DNA from: CALVUJ01 sp045119835
Lineage (GTDB): Bacteria > Bacillota_I > Bacilli_A > RFN20 > DUOF01
NCBI GenBank assembly: GCA_045119835.1
Contig: JBGVED010000097.1
Span: 1-43,375, forward strand
Length of the DNA stretch: 43,375 nucleotides
Direction of reading: 5' to 3'
This document shows, piece after piece, positions 1 to 7,012 of this stretch (within the stretch, counting starts at the first letter, position 1; each line of letters starts with the position of its first letter). The position numbers and the translations under genes are program-made. The notes under the pieces were generated by a model, which ran no database searches, was not told the origin of the DNA, and was given only the letters and a program-made list of their open reading frames with translations.

Positions 1-141
1 CTTTTTTTTGTGATACTTTAAACCGTTGTTCTATATAATTAGCAATAGTTATTCTGCTATCTCCGTTAATCGCCATTTGTCCGACAACTTCACGCATTTT
101 AACAATGTCTTCCGGTTGCCACTTTTTAATATTAAATTCAA
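1..141. repeat. Direct terminal repeat, left copy (circular join)
   Basis: Bases 1-141 are identical to 43235-43375. A minus-strand gene reads in frame through the join (703 to 1, then 43234 to 42948), so the molecule is a closed or circularly permuted phage genome of 43,234 unique bp. An exact 141-base overlap equals a common assembler k-mer size, so the repeat is more likely an assembly overlap than a physical terminal repeat. Confidence 0.95.
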
Positions 142-703
142 TGTTATCCACATACCTTTCACTAAATTGTTTTGCTATACTATCAGACATCTTAGGCTGT
201 ATAGTTTCAATTTTATTTGCCTTAAAGTTTTTATAAAACCTATCCTCAATATCCAATATCATTTGTTCTGCAATATCGGCAATTTTTAAATTTTTTAATG
301 CTTCGTCTATTGTACCTAATGCAGTATCTAAAACTTTTGTAATTGCTATAACATCAGAATATACCTTAGCATTTGTTGTTTCAATTATCCATAATAAATT
401 ATTAGGTAGTTTAGTTTGTGCAATACGATAACACCTGCCATATTTAGAATACCTTGCGCCTATCCTTTCAAGCTCTAAAGCTATTTTATTACTGAATCGA
501 CCCGTTTTAGAATAAAAAGCCTCATTTTGATAATATATATTTCCAGACTTTAAAGCCTCAAATAAAGCGTTATTATCATTTAATACGCTATTAGGTTTAA
601 GTATATCAAATATAGGTTTGAAATACCACTGCCATTCAAAGTTAATGATATCTCTTGCTATTTTATTTATGTAAACTTCTTTAGGACTAATTGCCTTAAA
701 CAT
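1..703 (-). CDS. Mu F-like minor head protein, N-terminal part (continues at 43234)
   Basis: Reading the minus strand from ATG at 703 gives MFKAISPKEVYINKIARDII and stays open to base 1; it continues at 43234-42948. The joined gene is 990 nt, 329 aa. The C-terminal part carries the signature of Mu F/SPP1 gp7-like head morphogenesis proteins, which are minor capsid proteins sitting by the portal. Its ATG overlaps the stop of the inserted HNH gene (ATGTTTAA, 8 nt). A GAAAGGA ribosome-binding site about 9 nt upstream lies inside the HNH 3' end, so the inserted element supplies its translation signal. The position after the portal and before the protease fits the family. Confidence 0.8.
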   Translation of the reverse strand, partial: MFKAISPKEVYINKIARDIINFEWQWYFKPIFDILKPNSVLNDNNALFEALKSGNIYYQNEAFYSKTGRFSNKIALELERIGARYSKYGRCYRIAQTKLPNNLLWIIETTNAKVYSDVIAITKVLDTALGTIDEALKNLKIADIAEQMILDIEDRFYKNFKANKIETIQPKMSDSIAKQFSERYVDNIEFNIKKWQPEDIVKMREVVGQMAINGDSRITIANYIEQRFKVSQKK

Positions 704-1313
704 TCGTTAAAATCCTTTCAATGTCCCAAGAATATCGTAATCTTGATTTTGCTGTATTGTAGTTTATTTTTAATATTCTACACCATTCTGCAAGTGTTCT
801 TAGTTCCCCTTTAAATAATATATATTTGTTTCTTCTTGTATTATTTGCTTGTACAAATAAATCTGACCATCTGCAATTGTTTGGTTCATAGTTGCCATTT
901 ACATTTATTCTATCTATTGTCAACCCTTCTTTGTAGCCATTATTTATTGCCCAGTTATAAAAGTTTTCAAAACTATTCAACCATTCTTCACATATAGTGA
1001 TTCCTCTTCCACCATATAGATAATAGTTTTTTTCTTTTTTATTATAGCATCTTTTTTTCATTCCCCAATAAATAATATATATTCTATCGTGCGATTTTCC
1101 GTGTATTACATTTTTAGTTAATTTTGCTTTTTCTTTTTGTAAACATCCACAAGATTTAGTATTACCATTTTTTAAACTAACTCCTTTAATTATTTTTTCT
1201 TTACCACAGTCACATTTGCATAAATACAAAATATGATTGTATTTATCATTTTCCACCCTTTTAATTACAGTTAATCTGCCAAATTTTTTACCTGTTAAAT
1301 CTTCGTGTTTCAT
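696..1313 (-). CDS. Free-standing HNH-type homing endonuclease, between portal and Mu F-like genes
   Basis: 205 aa from ATG 1313 (MKHEDLTGKKFGRLTV). Layout: an N-terminal GKKFGRLTVIKRV strand, a zinc-ribbon-like segment with CKCDCG and SCGCL cysteines, a central nuclease core (YGGRGITICEEW, then IDRINVNGNY and NNCRW), and a C-terminal helical DNA-binding segment (LAEWCRILKI...SWDIERIL). Five close paralogues occur in this genome. An in-frame ATG at 1439 overlaps the portal stop (TAATG), but GGAAGGA before 1313 and homology point to 1313. It sits behind a class I pseudoknot leader. The 9-mer TTAAACATT flanks the insert at 696-704 and 1432-1440. The family cleaves DNA to spread its own gene; this function is inferred from relatives. 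Confidence 0.85.
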   Translation of the reverse strand: MKHEDLTGKKFGRLTVIKRVENDKYNHILYLCKCDCGKEKIIKGVSLKNGNTKSCGCLQKEKAKLTKNVIHGKSHDRIYIIYWGMKKRCYNKKEKNYYLYGGRGITICEEWLNSFENFYNWAINNGYKEGLTIDRINVNGNYEPNNCRWSDLFVQANNTRRNKYILFKGELRTLAEWCRILKINYNTAKSRLRYSWDIERILTNV

Positions 1314-1404
1314 AAACTGCTCCTTCCGTAAAGCAATCCGATTTAATATATCAGGACAGGGTAATCGGAATTTTACCTTTTCTCCCCGTCGGGATAGTCC
1401 TGAT
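1314..1404 (-). promoter_or_regulatory. Class I pseudoknot leader RNA of the HNH gene at 696-1313
   Basis: On the minus strand P1 pairs ATCAGGAC (1397-1404) with GTCCTGAT (1350-1357). After a TA linker comes a CCC/GGG hairpin, then GAAAA, then hairpin B GGTA/TACC (1360-1377) with loop TCCGAT (1364-1369). The loop pairs with ATCGGA just 3' of P1 (1337-1342). A further short hairpin TGCT/AGCA brackets the Shine-Dalgarno GGAAGGA. This matches five other leaders in order, linkers and pseudoknot while the stem sequences differ. Confidence 0.8.
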
Positions 1405-1438
1405 TTAATTATATTACATAACTTGCCAAAATTAAACA

Positions 1439-2821
1439 TTAAAATATTCCAAATAGTTTTTTTCTTTTATCCGAACTATTGTTGACCTCTTCTACACTAA
1501 CTACATTTTGCATTTCTTCCGGGTCAAGCGTGTCGTCTATTGCATCAATTTCAGATGGAGTAAACAATATTATCTTTTCTGTGGTTAGTTGTTCGGCTAC
1601 TTGTTTTTTAGTTAATACACCTAATTGGCATAATTGAATTAATGAATTTATTTTTTGAGTTTTTACGTTTTGCTCTTCTGTTTCGGGCAATACCCTTAAA
1701 GGCTTCCAAGTGATAACTAAATCATCTATTTTTCTTCCGAATAATTGAACACATCTAATATCTAACATCCATTTAAGTATAGGTGTTATAGGCTCTCTAA
1801 TTGTTGACATTACCATTCCGTTATAATTTTCCAAATCATCCTCACCACTTGAAAAACCGCTTGCACCCTTACCAAATACTTTACTATACGGTATTCTTAA
1901 AGATGAGCAAATTAAAAGCATTATTTTTTCAACCATTTGGTCTAATGAACCAAAGTTCAATTGTTTTTGAATATAATCATCTTTAGCATCCATAGCACCA
2001 ACTGATTGAAAGTTCTTTTGCTCAGAAAATATCTTTAATCTTTGTTTAACTTTGCTTTCGCCCTGTTCACTTAATAAAATATCAGATAATCCGAATATCT
2101 TTAAAATATCAATTTTAGCTTCATCTAACAATTCTAAAATAACGTTATTAGCTTTTATATATTGAGATAATGACGGGATTATAGCTTCAAATATACTTGC
2201 ACCCCAGCCATTTAACTGAGTTCTAACATAATAAGGTTCTACTTTAGGTATAAATAATTTTAATCTTGATTTATGTAATGTTACAGGGTCTTGTTGTTTT
2301 GCCAAATCTTGCAATAAAAAATTTTCTGCCGTAAATATTGAACTACCTAATGGAGTACATTGCCACCTATCAGTAGCTAAAAAATCAACGTCTTTTTTAT
2401 GTAAATTATCTATATTTAACTCTGTTTTTTGTATCTTTTCAGAGCCTAAGCTTGCAACTACAGCACCGCCACCAAATAGTCTTCCCCAGCGTACAGCATC
2501 TTTTAAAGTTTGTCTGTCGCCTTGGTCATCCATAAAATCGGATAATTCTAATAACTCATCAGCACTTAATGTCTGTGAATCAATAGTAAATCCGCCGTTT
2601 CTAAAAGCATCTTGAACGGGCAAGTCAACCGCCAACTGAGCAAATGAGTTATGTTTATAAGTATTGGTTAATATTTGTGGTTTAGTTGAAAGTAATATAT
2701 AATCTGCATCACTTGTAATCTCCCCGTAATTAACAATCGTGCTTATATTGGGTTGAATTACATTGTTTAATCCATTAGTTACGACCGTAGTTCTTTGTTG
2801 TTTGTTTTTGTTTTTTGACAT
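1439..2821 (-). CDS. Phage portal protein (DUF1073-like)
   Basis: 460 aa from ATG 2821 (MSKNKNKQQR), chosen because AAAAAGGA lies about 9 nt upstream; the longer frame to 2860 would cross a leader hairpin. The protein forms the dodecameric channel at one capsid vertex through which DNA enters and leaves. The sequence has the DUF1073 look: VDLPVQDAFRNGG, AVRWGRLFGGGAVV, YSKVFGKGASGFSSGEDD and a C-terminal ITWKPLRVLPETEEQNVKTQ helix. Its stop (TAA 1439-1441) overlaps an ATG (TAATG) that once probably began the next head gene before the HNH element entered. The large terminase lies upstream on the same strand. Confidence 0.88.
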   Translation of the reverse strand: MSKNKNKQQRTTVVTNGLNNVIQPNISTIVNYGEITSDADYILLSTKPQILTNTYKHNSFAQLAVDLPVQDAFRNGGFTIDSQTLSADELLELSDFMDDQGDRQTLKDAVRWGRLFGGGAVVASLGSEKIQKTELNIDNLHKKDVDFLATDRWQCTPLGSSIFTAENFLLQDLAKQQDPVTLHKSRLKLFIPKVEPYYVRTQLNGWGASIFEAIIPSLSQYIKANNVILELLDEAKIDILKIFGLSDILLSEQGESKVKQRLKIFSEQKNFQSVGAMDAKDDYIQKQLNFGSLDQMVEKIMLLICSSLRIPYSKVFGKGASGFSSGEDDLENYNGMVMSTIREPITPILKWMLDIRCVQLFGRKIDDLVITWKPLRVLPETEEQNVKTQKINSLIQLCQLGVLTKKQVAEQLTTEKIILFTPSEIDAIDDTLDPEEMQNVVSVEEVNNSSDKRKKLFGIF

Positions 2822-2918
2822 ATATATATCCTTTTTAAAAAGGGTGTGCAATCTAAACATTAATTAAACGTTTTTTGAAAAGCTAAGAGGCTTGCACACC
2901 CCTATTATTTTTATTATA
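2822..2918 (-). promoter_or_regulatory. Portal promoter and leader hairpin with U-run (class III leader)
   Basis: A TATAAT -10 (plus 2913-2918, preceded by TAGTG) starts a transcript whose 5' end can form a 10-bp stem, GGGTGTGCAA (2892-2901) with TTGCACACCC (2842-2851), followed at once by TTTTTAAAAAGGA, which includes the portal ribosome-binding site. A stem followed by a U-run is the form of an intrinsic terminator, so this may be an attenuator. The leader at 6882-6974 has the same order: stem, U-run, A-run, GGA, start codon. Confidence 0.6.
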
Positions 2919-3051
2919 CACTATTTTGAATTATGGATATATACATCGCCATTGGATGTAAAACTATAATAACAGTGCTGACAACACTAATTATATTAAA
3001 ATACATCTTTGGCAGTTCACGAGGGCATTAGCTCCCCTTTTTTATTATACT
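2919..3051. other. Intergenic region between terminase terminator and portal promoter
   Basis: No gene of credible length. On the minus strand it begins with TAGTATAATAAAAAAGGGGAG, a -10-like box and purine-rich tract but with only a three-codon ORF. An inverted repeat TACATC-7-GATGTA lies at 2942-2960, just upstream of the portal -10, and could be an operator. This is a plausible place for late-gene control; I see nothing proving it. Confidence 0.35.
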
Positions 3052-3075
3052 AAAAAAAAGCGCAAAATGCGCTTT
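3052..3075 (-). terminator. Intrinsic terminator after the large terminase gene
   Basis: On the minus strand AAAGCGC-5-GCGCTTT (3057-3075) is followed by TTTTTTTT. It lies 30 bp beyond the terminase stop and separates the early/terminase transcript from the portal transcript. Confidence 0.85.
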
Positions 3076-3104
3076 ACGAGATTTGACGTAGAGAGAGTAA
3101 GATA

Positions 3105-5168
3105 TTACAAAACTTCTAAAATTGATATATTCTTTTGTATGTATGGATTAAGAGCATATCTTAAAGCATCTAAATAATGGTTGTCTTTATCTAATACAAT
3201 CGGCAATATATCACCTGTGTTTTTATCTTGTTTGTATGAATAAAACTTAAACTCTTCATATGTATGTTTACACCTTGGATGTACATAAATTCTCCTAAAA
3301 CTTCTTATATATTCAATACCATCTTCAACACTTCCTTTCCATTTAGGACAAGCAGTTGTTTTAAATCCTTGCCTTGTCATATATGATATTGTTTCGGGTC
3401 TTGCGCTATCAGAACGTATTTCGTATTTTCTTACATCTGGTATCGCATCAAACAAAGCTGGCAATTCTTCAAATTCTACACCTATTCCTCCGCTTTCGTA
3501 GTCTATATATAAACATTGATCTTTAATAAAACACCTAATTAAAGCAGTCGGGTCGCAATTATGAACTAATAAACCATTTGCAAAAAACTCCCCATTTTCA
3601 ACAGTTATGTCAAATACTTCCTCTTTTTCTGTTAGCAATTGTCGCTTTATATGCACACTCTTTAGAGCAAGTTTTTCTGTGGTCGTAAGATGATGCAAAA
3701 AAGTGTTTTCCGCAAATTTCACAAATATATTCTTTTTGGCTTGCTCTGCTGTTTGCCCTTTTTCTGCACTTTGCTGAACAATATTTTTGATGAACATTAG
3801 TAACGGTATATTCTTTTCCACACTCTTGGCATATTCCCCGTCTTTCTTGTGCTGTTTGAAGTGATTTTTTTCTTCTTTCTGTCCAATTTTCTTTTGTATA
3901 CCCGTTTTTTGCTGTAAGTTTTTTGGGGAGGGAGCCGAGTTTATCTTTGTAATGAATTTTTGCGTGTTCGCTTTTAGTAATGCACATAAGGTTTTCAAGT
4001 TCATTGTTAAGTGCATTGCCATCAATATGGTGAATATCATAGCCTTTAGGAATTTCCCCGTTATAGTATTCCCATAAATCTCTGTGATATATCCTATGTT
4101 CTTTTCTTGTTTTGTAATAGAAGTAATTAGGGTGTTTACCTTGTGGATACCTTTTATAAATTTTCCCATTAAATTCAACTTCGTTACGCATATAGTTTCA
4201 TATTCATTTAATTCATCTACTCGTTTCCAACCGTCTTTAGTATAAATACGGTGGTCGCCTGTTGCTATTATACTATATCCATAACCGCAGTCAAGAGCAT
4301 AAACCTCTTTTTTGCCTTTGCTTTGAGAAAATAAAACCTTTTTATATCCCTCTCTGGTTAATACTTTATCGCCTATTTTAATATCTTTAATTGGTATTTC
4401 ACCTTTATCGGTTTGTACCGATGTATTACCAACAAGACACGCAAAACCCCAGTCAGCACCATAATAAAAAGTTACGTTTTCGGGTGTTTCAAAATCCAAC
4501 ATTTCAAATTTACCGTGGTATATTTGAGCATCTGTGTCAATTACGGTTTTACCTAACCAAACGTGTTCATATTTACCATAATCAACTTCTTTGCAATACT
4601 CCATTTCTTTTCTAAGTACATCGGGAAACCAAGGATTATCATAATAATTAATTAATGCAATTGTACTATCAGGCGGTGTATTCTTAACAAATCTTTGGTA
4701 TGTAGCATCCTCTTCTCTATCGGGATTAAATGTTATCCAAATTTCTGAATCCTCTTTACGAATTGTAGGAATTAAAATTTGCCAGCTATCCTCGCTAATA
4801 CTTTGCGCTTCCTCGCACCAACAAAAATTTATACCTTCCATTGATTTAATTTCATTTGTTTGGTTTTGTAAACCTTTAAATATAAATTCACTGCCATTAA
4901 TACAAGTTATTGCATCCCTTGTTATATTAAAATACTCGTTTGAGCCTAAATCGTTTATACTATCACATAACAGTTTATGTACGGAGTCTTTTATTGATGT
5001 TTGTAATTGTCTTGTGCATAATATTCTAACTTTAGATTTTAAAGCATTTAGTATTAAACACCTTGCTACTGTCCAAGACTTAGCCGAACCTCTGCCACCA
5101 TAAGCTATTTTATACCTCTTTTTTTCTGATAAGAAAAATAATAATTTATCAGGCAATTCAATGTTCAT
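3105..5168 (-). CDS. terL: Terminase large subunit interrupted by an intein
   Basis: The 687-aa precursor would splice to 393 aa, normal for this family. It is the ATP-driven packaging motor and headful nuclease. ATPase motifs: Walker A YGGRGSAKS (23-31), Walker B FCWCEEA (115-121), ITFNPD (145-150). Nuclease motif I ADWGFA/CDPTAL is split by the intein between A243 and C538; later nuclease parts are RSDSARPETI and DKDNHYLDALRYAL. Until the 294-aa intein (C244-N537) is removed, motif I is broken, so packaging nuclease activity should depend on splicing. The start overlaps the end of the preceding small-terminase-like gene by 11 nt. A strong terminator follows. Confidence 0.95.
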   Translation of the reverse strand: MNIELPDKLLFFLSEKKRYKIAYGGRGSAKSWTVARCLILNALKSKVRILCTRQLQTSIKDSVHKLLCDSINDLGSNEYFNITRDAITCINGSEFIFKGLQNQTNEIKSMEGINFCWCEEAQSISEDSWQILIPTIRKEDSEIWITFNPDREEDATYQRFVKNTPPDSTIALINYYDNPWFPDVLRKEMEYCKEVDYGKYEHVWLGKTVIDTDAQIYHGKFEMLDFETPENVTFYYGADWGFACLVGNTSVQTDKGEIPIKDIKIGDKVLTREGYKKVLFSQSKGKKEVYALDCGYGYSIIATGDHRIYTKDGWKRVDELNEYETICVTKLNLMGKFIKGIHKVNTLITSITKQEKNIGYITEIYGNTITGKFLKAMIFTILMAMHLTMNLKTLCALLKANTQKFITKINSAPSPKNLQQKTGIQKKIGQKEEKNHFKQHKKDGEYAKSVEKNIPLLMFIKNIVQQSAEKGQTAEQAKKNIFVKFAENTFLHHLTTTEKLALKSVHIKRQLLTEKEEVFDITVENGEFFANGLLVHNCDPTALIRCFIKDQCLYIDYESGGIGVEFEELPALFDAIPDVRKYEIRSDSARPETISYMTRQGFKTTACPKWKGSVEDGIEYIRSFRRIYVHPRCKHTYEEFKFYSYKQDKNTGDILPIVLDKDNHYLDALRYALNPYIQKNISILEVL
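3558..4439 (-). mobile_element. Intein in terminase nuclease motif I
   Basis: Encodes residues 244-537 of the terminase precursor. Block A starts with catalytic Cys (CLVGNTSVQTDKG), block B is ATGDHRIYTKDGW (intein residues 59-71), and blocks F/G are EEVFDITVENGEFFANGLLVHN followed by Cys+1. The N-terminal Cys, penultimate His, final Asn and Cys+1 are all present, so standard splicing chemistry looks intact. Between blocks B and F the intein frame is a Lys-rich, low-complexity stretch with no endonuclease motif. That same DNA encodes a complete HNH endonuclease in another frame (3610-4191). Confidence 0.93.
3610..4191 (-). CDS. HNH homing endonuclease nested out of frame inside the intein
   Basis: 193 aa read on the same strand as terL but in a different frame (start offset 977 nt). 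It has DNA-binding repeats (NGKIYKRYPQGKHPNYFYY), a canonical HNH core (DIHHIDGNALNNELENLMC...SEHAKIH, residues 52-80) and two zinc ribbons (CQECGKEY...YCSAKC, 121-142; CEICGKHF...TCSKEC, 157-179). It starts just after intein block B and its TGA overlaps the start of block F (EEVFDITV), exactly where in-frame inteins carry their endonuclease. An in-frame TGA lies 9 nt before its ATG, so it is not a frameshift extension, and I see no good Shine-Dalgarno or class I/II leader. The motifs leave little doubt it is coding; how it is translated is unknown. Confidence 0.9.
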   Translation of the reverse strand: MRNEVEFNGKIYKRYPQGKHPNYFYYKTRKEHRIYHRDLWEYYNGEIPKGYDIHHIDGNALNNELENLMCITKSEHAKIHYKDKLGSLPKKLTAKNGYTKENWTERRKKSLQTAQERRGICQECGKEYTVTNVHQKYCSAKCRKRANSRASQKEYICEICGKHFFASSYDHRKTCSKECAYKATIANRKRGSI

Positions 5169-5487
5169 CTTTAGCCTTTACTGGAAGTATATTTATTGTT
5201 GTAGGCATTCCCTCAACAGTTGTTTTAATCTCTTGCTTTTCTGGTTCTTTTATTACATCAAAGAACTTTATAGCGTTTTTTGTTTCACCTTCTTGCACCT
5301 CTTCTTTTAGGTTATTTACTAAATCTGGCAAAATATTTGCATTTTTAAATAAAGTCCTTGCTGTACATAATAGGTTTGTATTTTTTGCAAGTTCAATTTG
5401 TCCAGCACTTTTTGCTTCATCTAAACCTTGAGGGGCTTTAGGAAACTTTTTTCTTTTTTCTAAATTTTTTAATGATTTTTCATTCAT
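5158..5487 (-). CDS. Probable small terminase subunit
   Basis: 109 aa from ATG 5487 (MNEKSLKNLEKRKKFPKAP); the frame can be extended to a TTG at 5496. It lies directly upstream of terL and overlaps it, the usual place for the DNA-recognising small terminase. The N-terminus (SLKNLEKRKKF...AKSAGQIELAKNTN) is basic and helical, weakly like small terminases of the KGxxKG type, and a helical middle (LPDLVNNLKEEVQEGETKNAIKFFDVI) could oligomerise. The assignment rests mainly on position. Confidence 0.55.
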   Translation of the reverse strand: MNEKSLKNLEKRKKFPKAPQGLDEAKSAGQIELAKNTNLLCTARTLFKNANILPDLVNNLKEEVQEGETKNAIKFFDVIKEPEKQEIKTTVEGMPTTINILPVKAKDEH

Positions 5488-5536
5488 AATATCCAACGTT
5501 CTTTAATATTTATTTACAGTTTTTTATATTACTATC

Positions 5537-5788
5537 TTAATTCCATTTTATATAATAATTATACTTATATGGTTCTTTGTCTTCTATATAAGATGCTGTT
5601 ATTTCATAACCTAATTCTCTAAAATATTGCATTGTATTTTCGTTTAATAAAAAATCGCTACTTATATATGTTTCGAATCTAAAGTTTTTTGCCGATTGTA
5701 AAATTTTTGCATACACTAGCTTTACCTGTTCTTTGTGTATTGATAATCTTAATTTATCTGCCGGTATCGCTTCTATTTCCTGTTCCAT
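5537..5788 (-). CDS. Hypothetical protein, 83 aa
   Basis: Start chosen at ATG 5788 (MEQEIEAIPADKLRLSIHK) because GAGG lies 6 nt upstream; the frame also offers ATG 5794 and TTG 5806. The start lies inside the end of the preceding small ORF, so translation is probably coupled. Mixed alpha/beta composition ending YEITASYIEDKEPYKYNYYI. No recognised domain. Confidence 0.6.
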   Translation of the reverse strand: MEQEIEAIPADKLRLSIHKEQVKLVYAKILQSAKNFRFETYISSDFLLNENTMQYFRELGYEITASYIEDKEPYKYNYYIKWN

Positions 5789-5912
5789 CTTCATCCTCAA
5801 ATACAATCTCTAATATATTTTTACTATAATTATTAAACAAAATTCTTATACTATGTACTTTCATTTTGTATTTATTTAACAATTCTCTAAGTTCTATTTC
5901 AAAATCCGTCAT
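5754..5912 (-). CDS. Hypothetical small protein, 52 aa
   Basis: ATG 5912 gives MTDFEIELRELLNKYKMKVH and ends VFEDEDGTGNRSDTGR. The start overlaps the stop of the upstream gene (5899) and the end overlaps the next start (5788), the packing seen through this operon. Acidic C-terminus; no known domain. Support is gene packing and an uninterrupted frame. Confidence 0.55.
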   Translation of the reverse strand: MTDFEIELRELLNKYKMKVHSIRILFNNYSKNILEIVFEDEDGTGNRSDTGR

Positions 5913-6204
5913 TTAGTGTTTTTTTCATTACTTGTATTTTTTTATCAACTTCTTCTATGCTTAATACTGTTAGCTCTGCGGGTTCTGCTTGTCTATCGTT
6001 TGGATAGCAAATTATATTACCTTTTATTATTATATCTCTTTGTTCAAACAAATCTATATTTTGTTTATCATATAATTTTTCGTATAATTCATATAACAGC
6101 TTTATTTTTTCTTTAACTTCTTGGTTTTTTACAAGTTTTTTTGGCTTGTGTCTTTTTTCAACGAGCTTATATCCTCCAAAAACATCCGCTTGCTTTAGTT
6201 CCAT
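5899..6204 (-). CDS. Hypothetical protein, 101 aa
   Basis: MELKQADVFGGYKLVEKRHK, then a predicted helical stretch (EKIKLLYELYEKLYDKQNIDLF), a short beta region (IIIKGNIICYPND) and a helical end. It resembles small early phage proteins but I recognise no family. Part of the leftward early operon that begins at the promoter near 7008. Confidence 0.6.
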   Translation of the reverse strand: MELKQADVFGGYKLVEKRHKPKKLVKNQEVKEKIKLLYELYEKLYDKQNIDLFEQRDIIIKGNIICYPNDRQAEPAELTVLSIEEVDKKIQVMKKTLNDGF

Positions 6205-6211
6205 AATTCTA

Positions 6212-6400
6212 TTATATAATTTTTTTTGTATAATGTAAATACTTTGTTTTTTCTTTTTTTATGCTTGTTTCAATGAATCTTTTAATATGAATTAGAGCAT
6301 CTCCAGTTATCTGCCATTTTAAGGGTTCGTGTTTTGTTGCCAAATAACTTATGGATCCGCTATAGTAATCACTTAACGCTTCTGTCGTGTTCTTGTACAT
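6212..6400 (-). CDS. Hypothetical protein, 62 aa
   Basis: MYKNTTEALSDYYSGSISYL..., basic C-terminus (ETSIKKEKTKYLHYTKKII). It overlaps the end of the preceding ORF by 32 nt, suggesting coupled translation. No recognised domain. Confidence 0.55.
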   Translation of the reverse strand: MYKNTTEALSDYYSGSISYLATKHEPLKWQITGDALIHIKRFIETSIKKEKTKYLHYTKKII

Positions 6401-6530
6401 TTTTTAATATCTTTTTTAATCTTTTTATAAAATCATATTTAAAATAGTCAACAAAATATTCATTAGGTAAAATATCAGCTTTAAATTCCGATTCTTTTAT
6501 TAAAATCCGTAGCTCTATTTCTGTGTTCAT
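6369..6530 (-). CDS. Hypothetical small protein, 53 aa
   Basis: ATG 6530 overlaps the upstream TGA as ATGA. Product MNTEIELRILIKESEFKADI...FIKRLKKILKNVQEHDRSVK, mostly helical with a basic end. The stop-start overlap on both sides supports it as a real operon member. Function unknown. Confidence 0.6.
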   Translation of the reverse strand: MNTEIELRILIKESEFKADILPNEYFVDYFKYDFIKRLKKILKNVQEHDRSVK

Positions 6531-6745
6531 TTGTTATACTCCACTGGCATTAACATCTTATCGTATAAACCGCATTTTATTTCTAATGATATTTGTTCTA
6601 CTGCTTTATCAAATATTTCACCGCTTAAAATTTTAATAAATAAATCGGGTTCATTTTCATTTAGTTCACAAAGTTTATCTGCTCTTTGCGCTACTAGCGT
6701 TGCCCAGTTCTTACCCTTTGTTAATAATAATTCTTGCTCGTTCAT
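6527..6745 (-). CDS. Hypothetical protein, 72 aa
   Basis: MNEQELLLTKGKNWATLVAQ..., a small helical protein. GAGGAAAAG lies directly upstream of its ATG, and ATGA couples it to the next ORF. No family recognised. Confidence 0.6.
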   Translation of the reverse strand: MNEQELLLTKGKNWATLVAQRADKLCELNENEPDLFIKILSGEIFDKAVEQISLEIKCGLYDKMLMPVEYNK

Positions 6746-6881
6746 CTTTTCCTCTTTTCATTTCTTTTCTTTTTTTATCTCTTATTTTTTTTATATATGC
6801 TTTAACTAAAGCTTTCTCCCAAGAATATAAGCGCATTGTTACGCATTTCGCTTTTTCTCCAAAGACTAAATTTTTTGACAT
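6711..6881 (-). CDS. Small basic protein, possible ribbon-helix-helix DNA binder, 56 aa
   Basis: MSKNLVFGEKAKCVTMRLYS, then WEKALVKAYIKKIRDKKRKE and a Lys/Arg-rich tail. The pattern 'KxVTMRLxxWEKALVKAYI' resembles the beta strand plus helix of Arc/MetJ-type binders, but this is a weak resemblance. First gene after the 6882-7008 promoter/leader; AAGGAAAC supplies its ribosome-binding site. As a first-in-operon basic protein it could be a regulator (inference). Confidence 0.6.
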   Translation of the reverse strand: MSKNLVFGEKAKCVTMRLYSWEKALVKAYIKKIRDKKRKEMKRGKDERARIIINKG

Positions 6882-7008
6882 TTTGTTTCCTTTTTTAAAA
6901 AAAGACCTGCGGAGTGGAAAGAATTAATATTGTATTTTGAGCTATAACTTGTGTCATATAGTTAATGCAGGTCTATAATATTATACTATAAATATATTTA
7001 TTTGTAAA
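6882..7008 (-). promoter_or_regulatory. Early promoter plus leader hairpin with U-run (class III leader)
   Basis: Minus-strand -35 TTTACA (7003-7008), 17-bp spacer, -10 TATAAT (6980-6985). The transcript starts near AGACCTGC (6967-6974), which pairs with GCAGGTCT (6903-6910), immediately followed by seven T, a run of A, and GGAAAC before the ATG. An 8-bp stem plus U-run is terminator-like; TTTCC inside the loop could also pair with the GGAAA of the ribosome-binding site. Same build as the portal leader. Confidence 0.65.
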
Positions 7009-7012
7009 TACT

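Noticed and set aside
1..141. Physical direct terminal repeat as in T7-like phages
   Set aside because: Length exactly 141 and location inside a coding gene are what a k-mer overlap of a circular assembly gives.
1314..1404. HEARO/omega RNA of IscB-type systems
   Set aside because: The neighbouring proteins are small HNH homing enzymes without RuvC or PLMP domains, and the leaders are only about 90 nt with a different fold.
3610..4191. HNH ORF as a frameshift error of an in-frame intein nuclease
   Set aside because: It would need two compensating errors, and the intein frame is open throughout while the HNH has its own start and stop. Read data could still overturn this.
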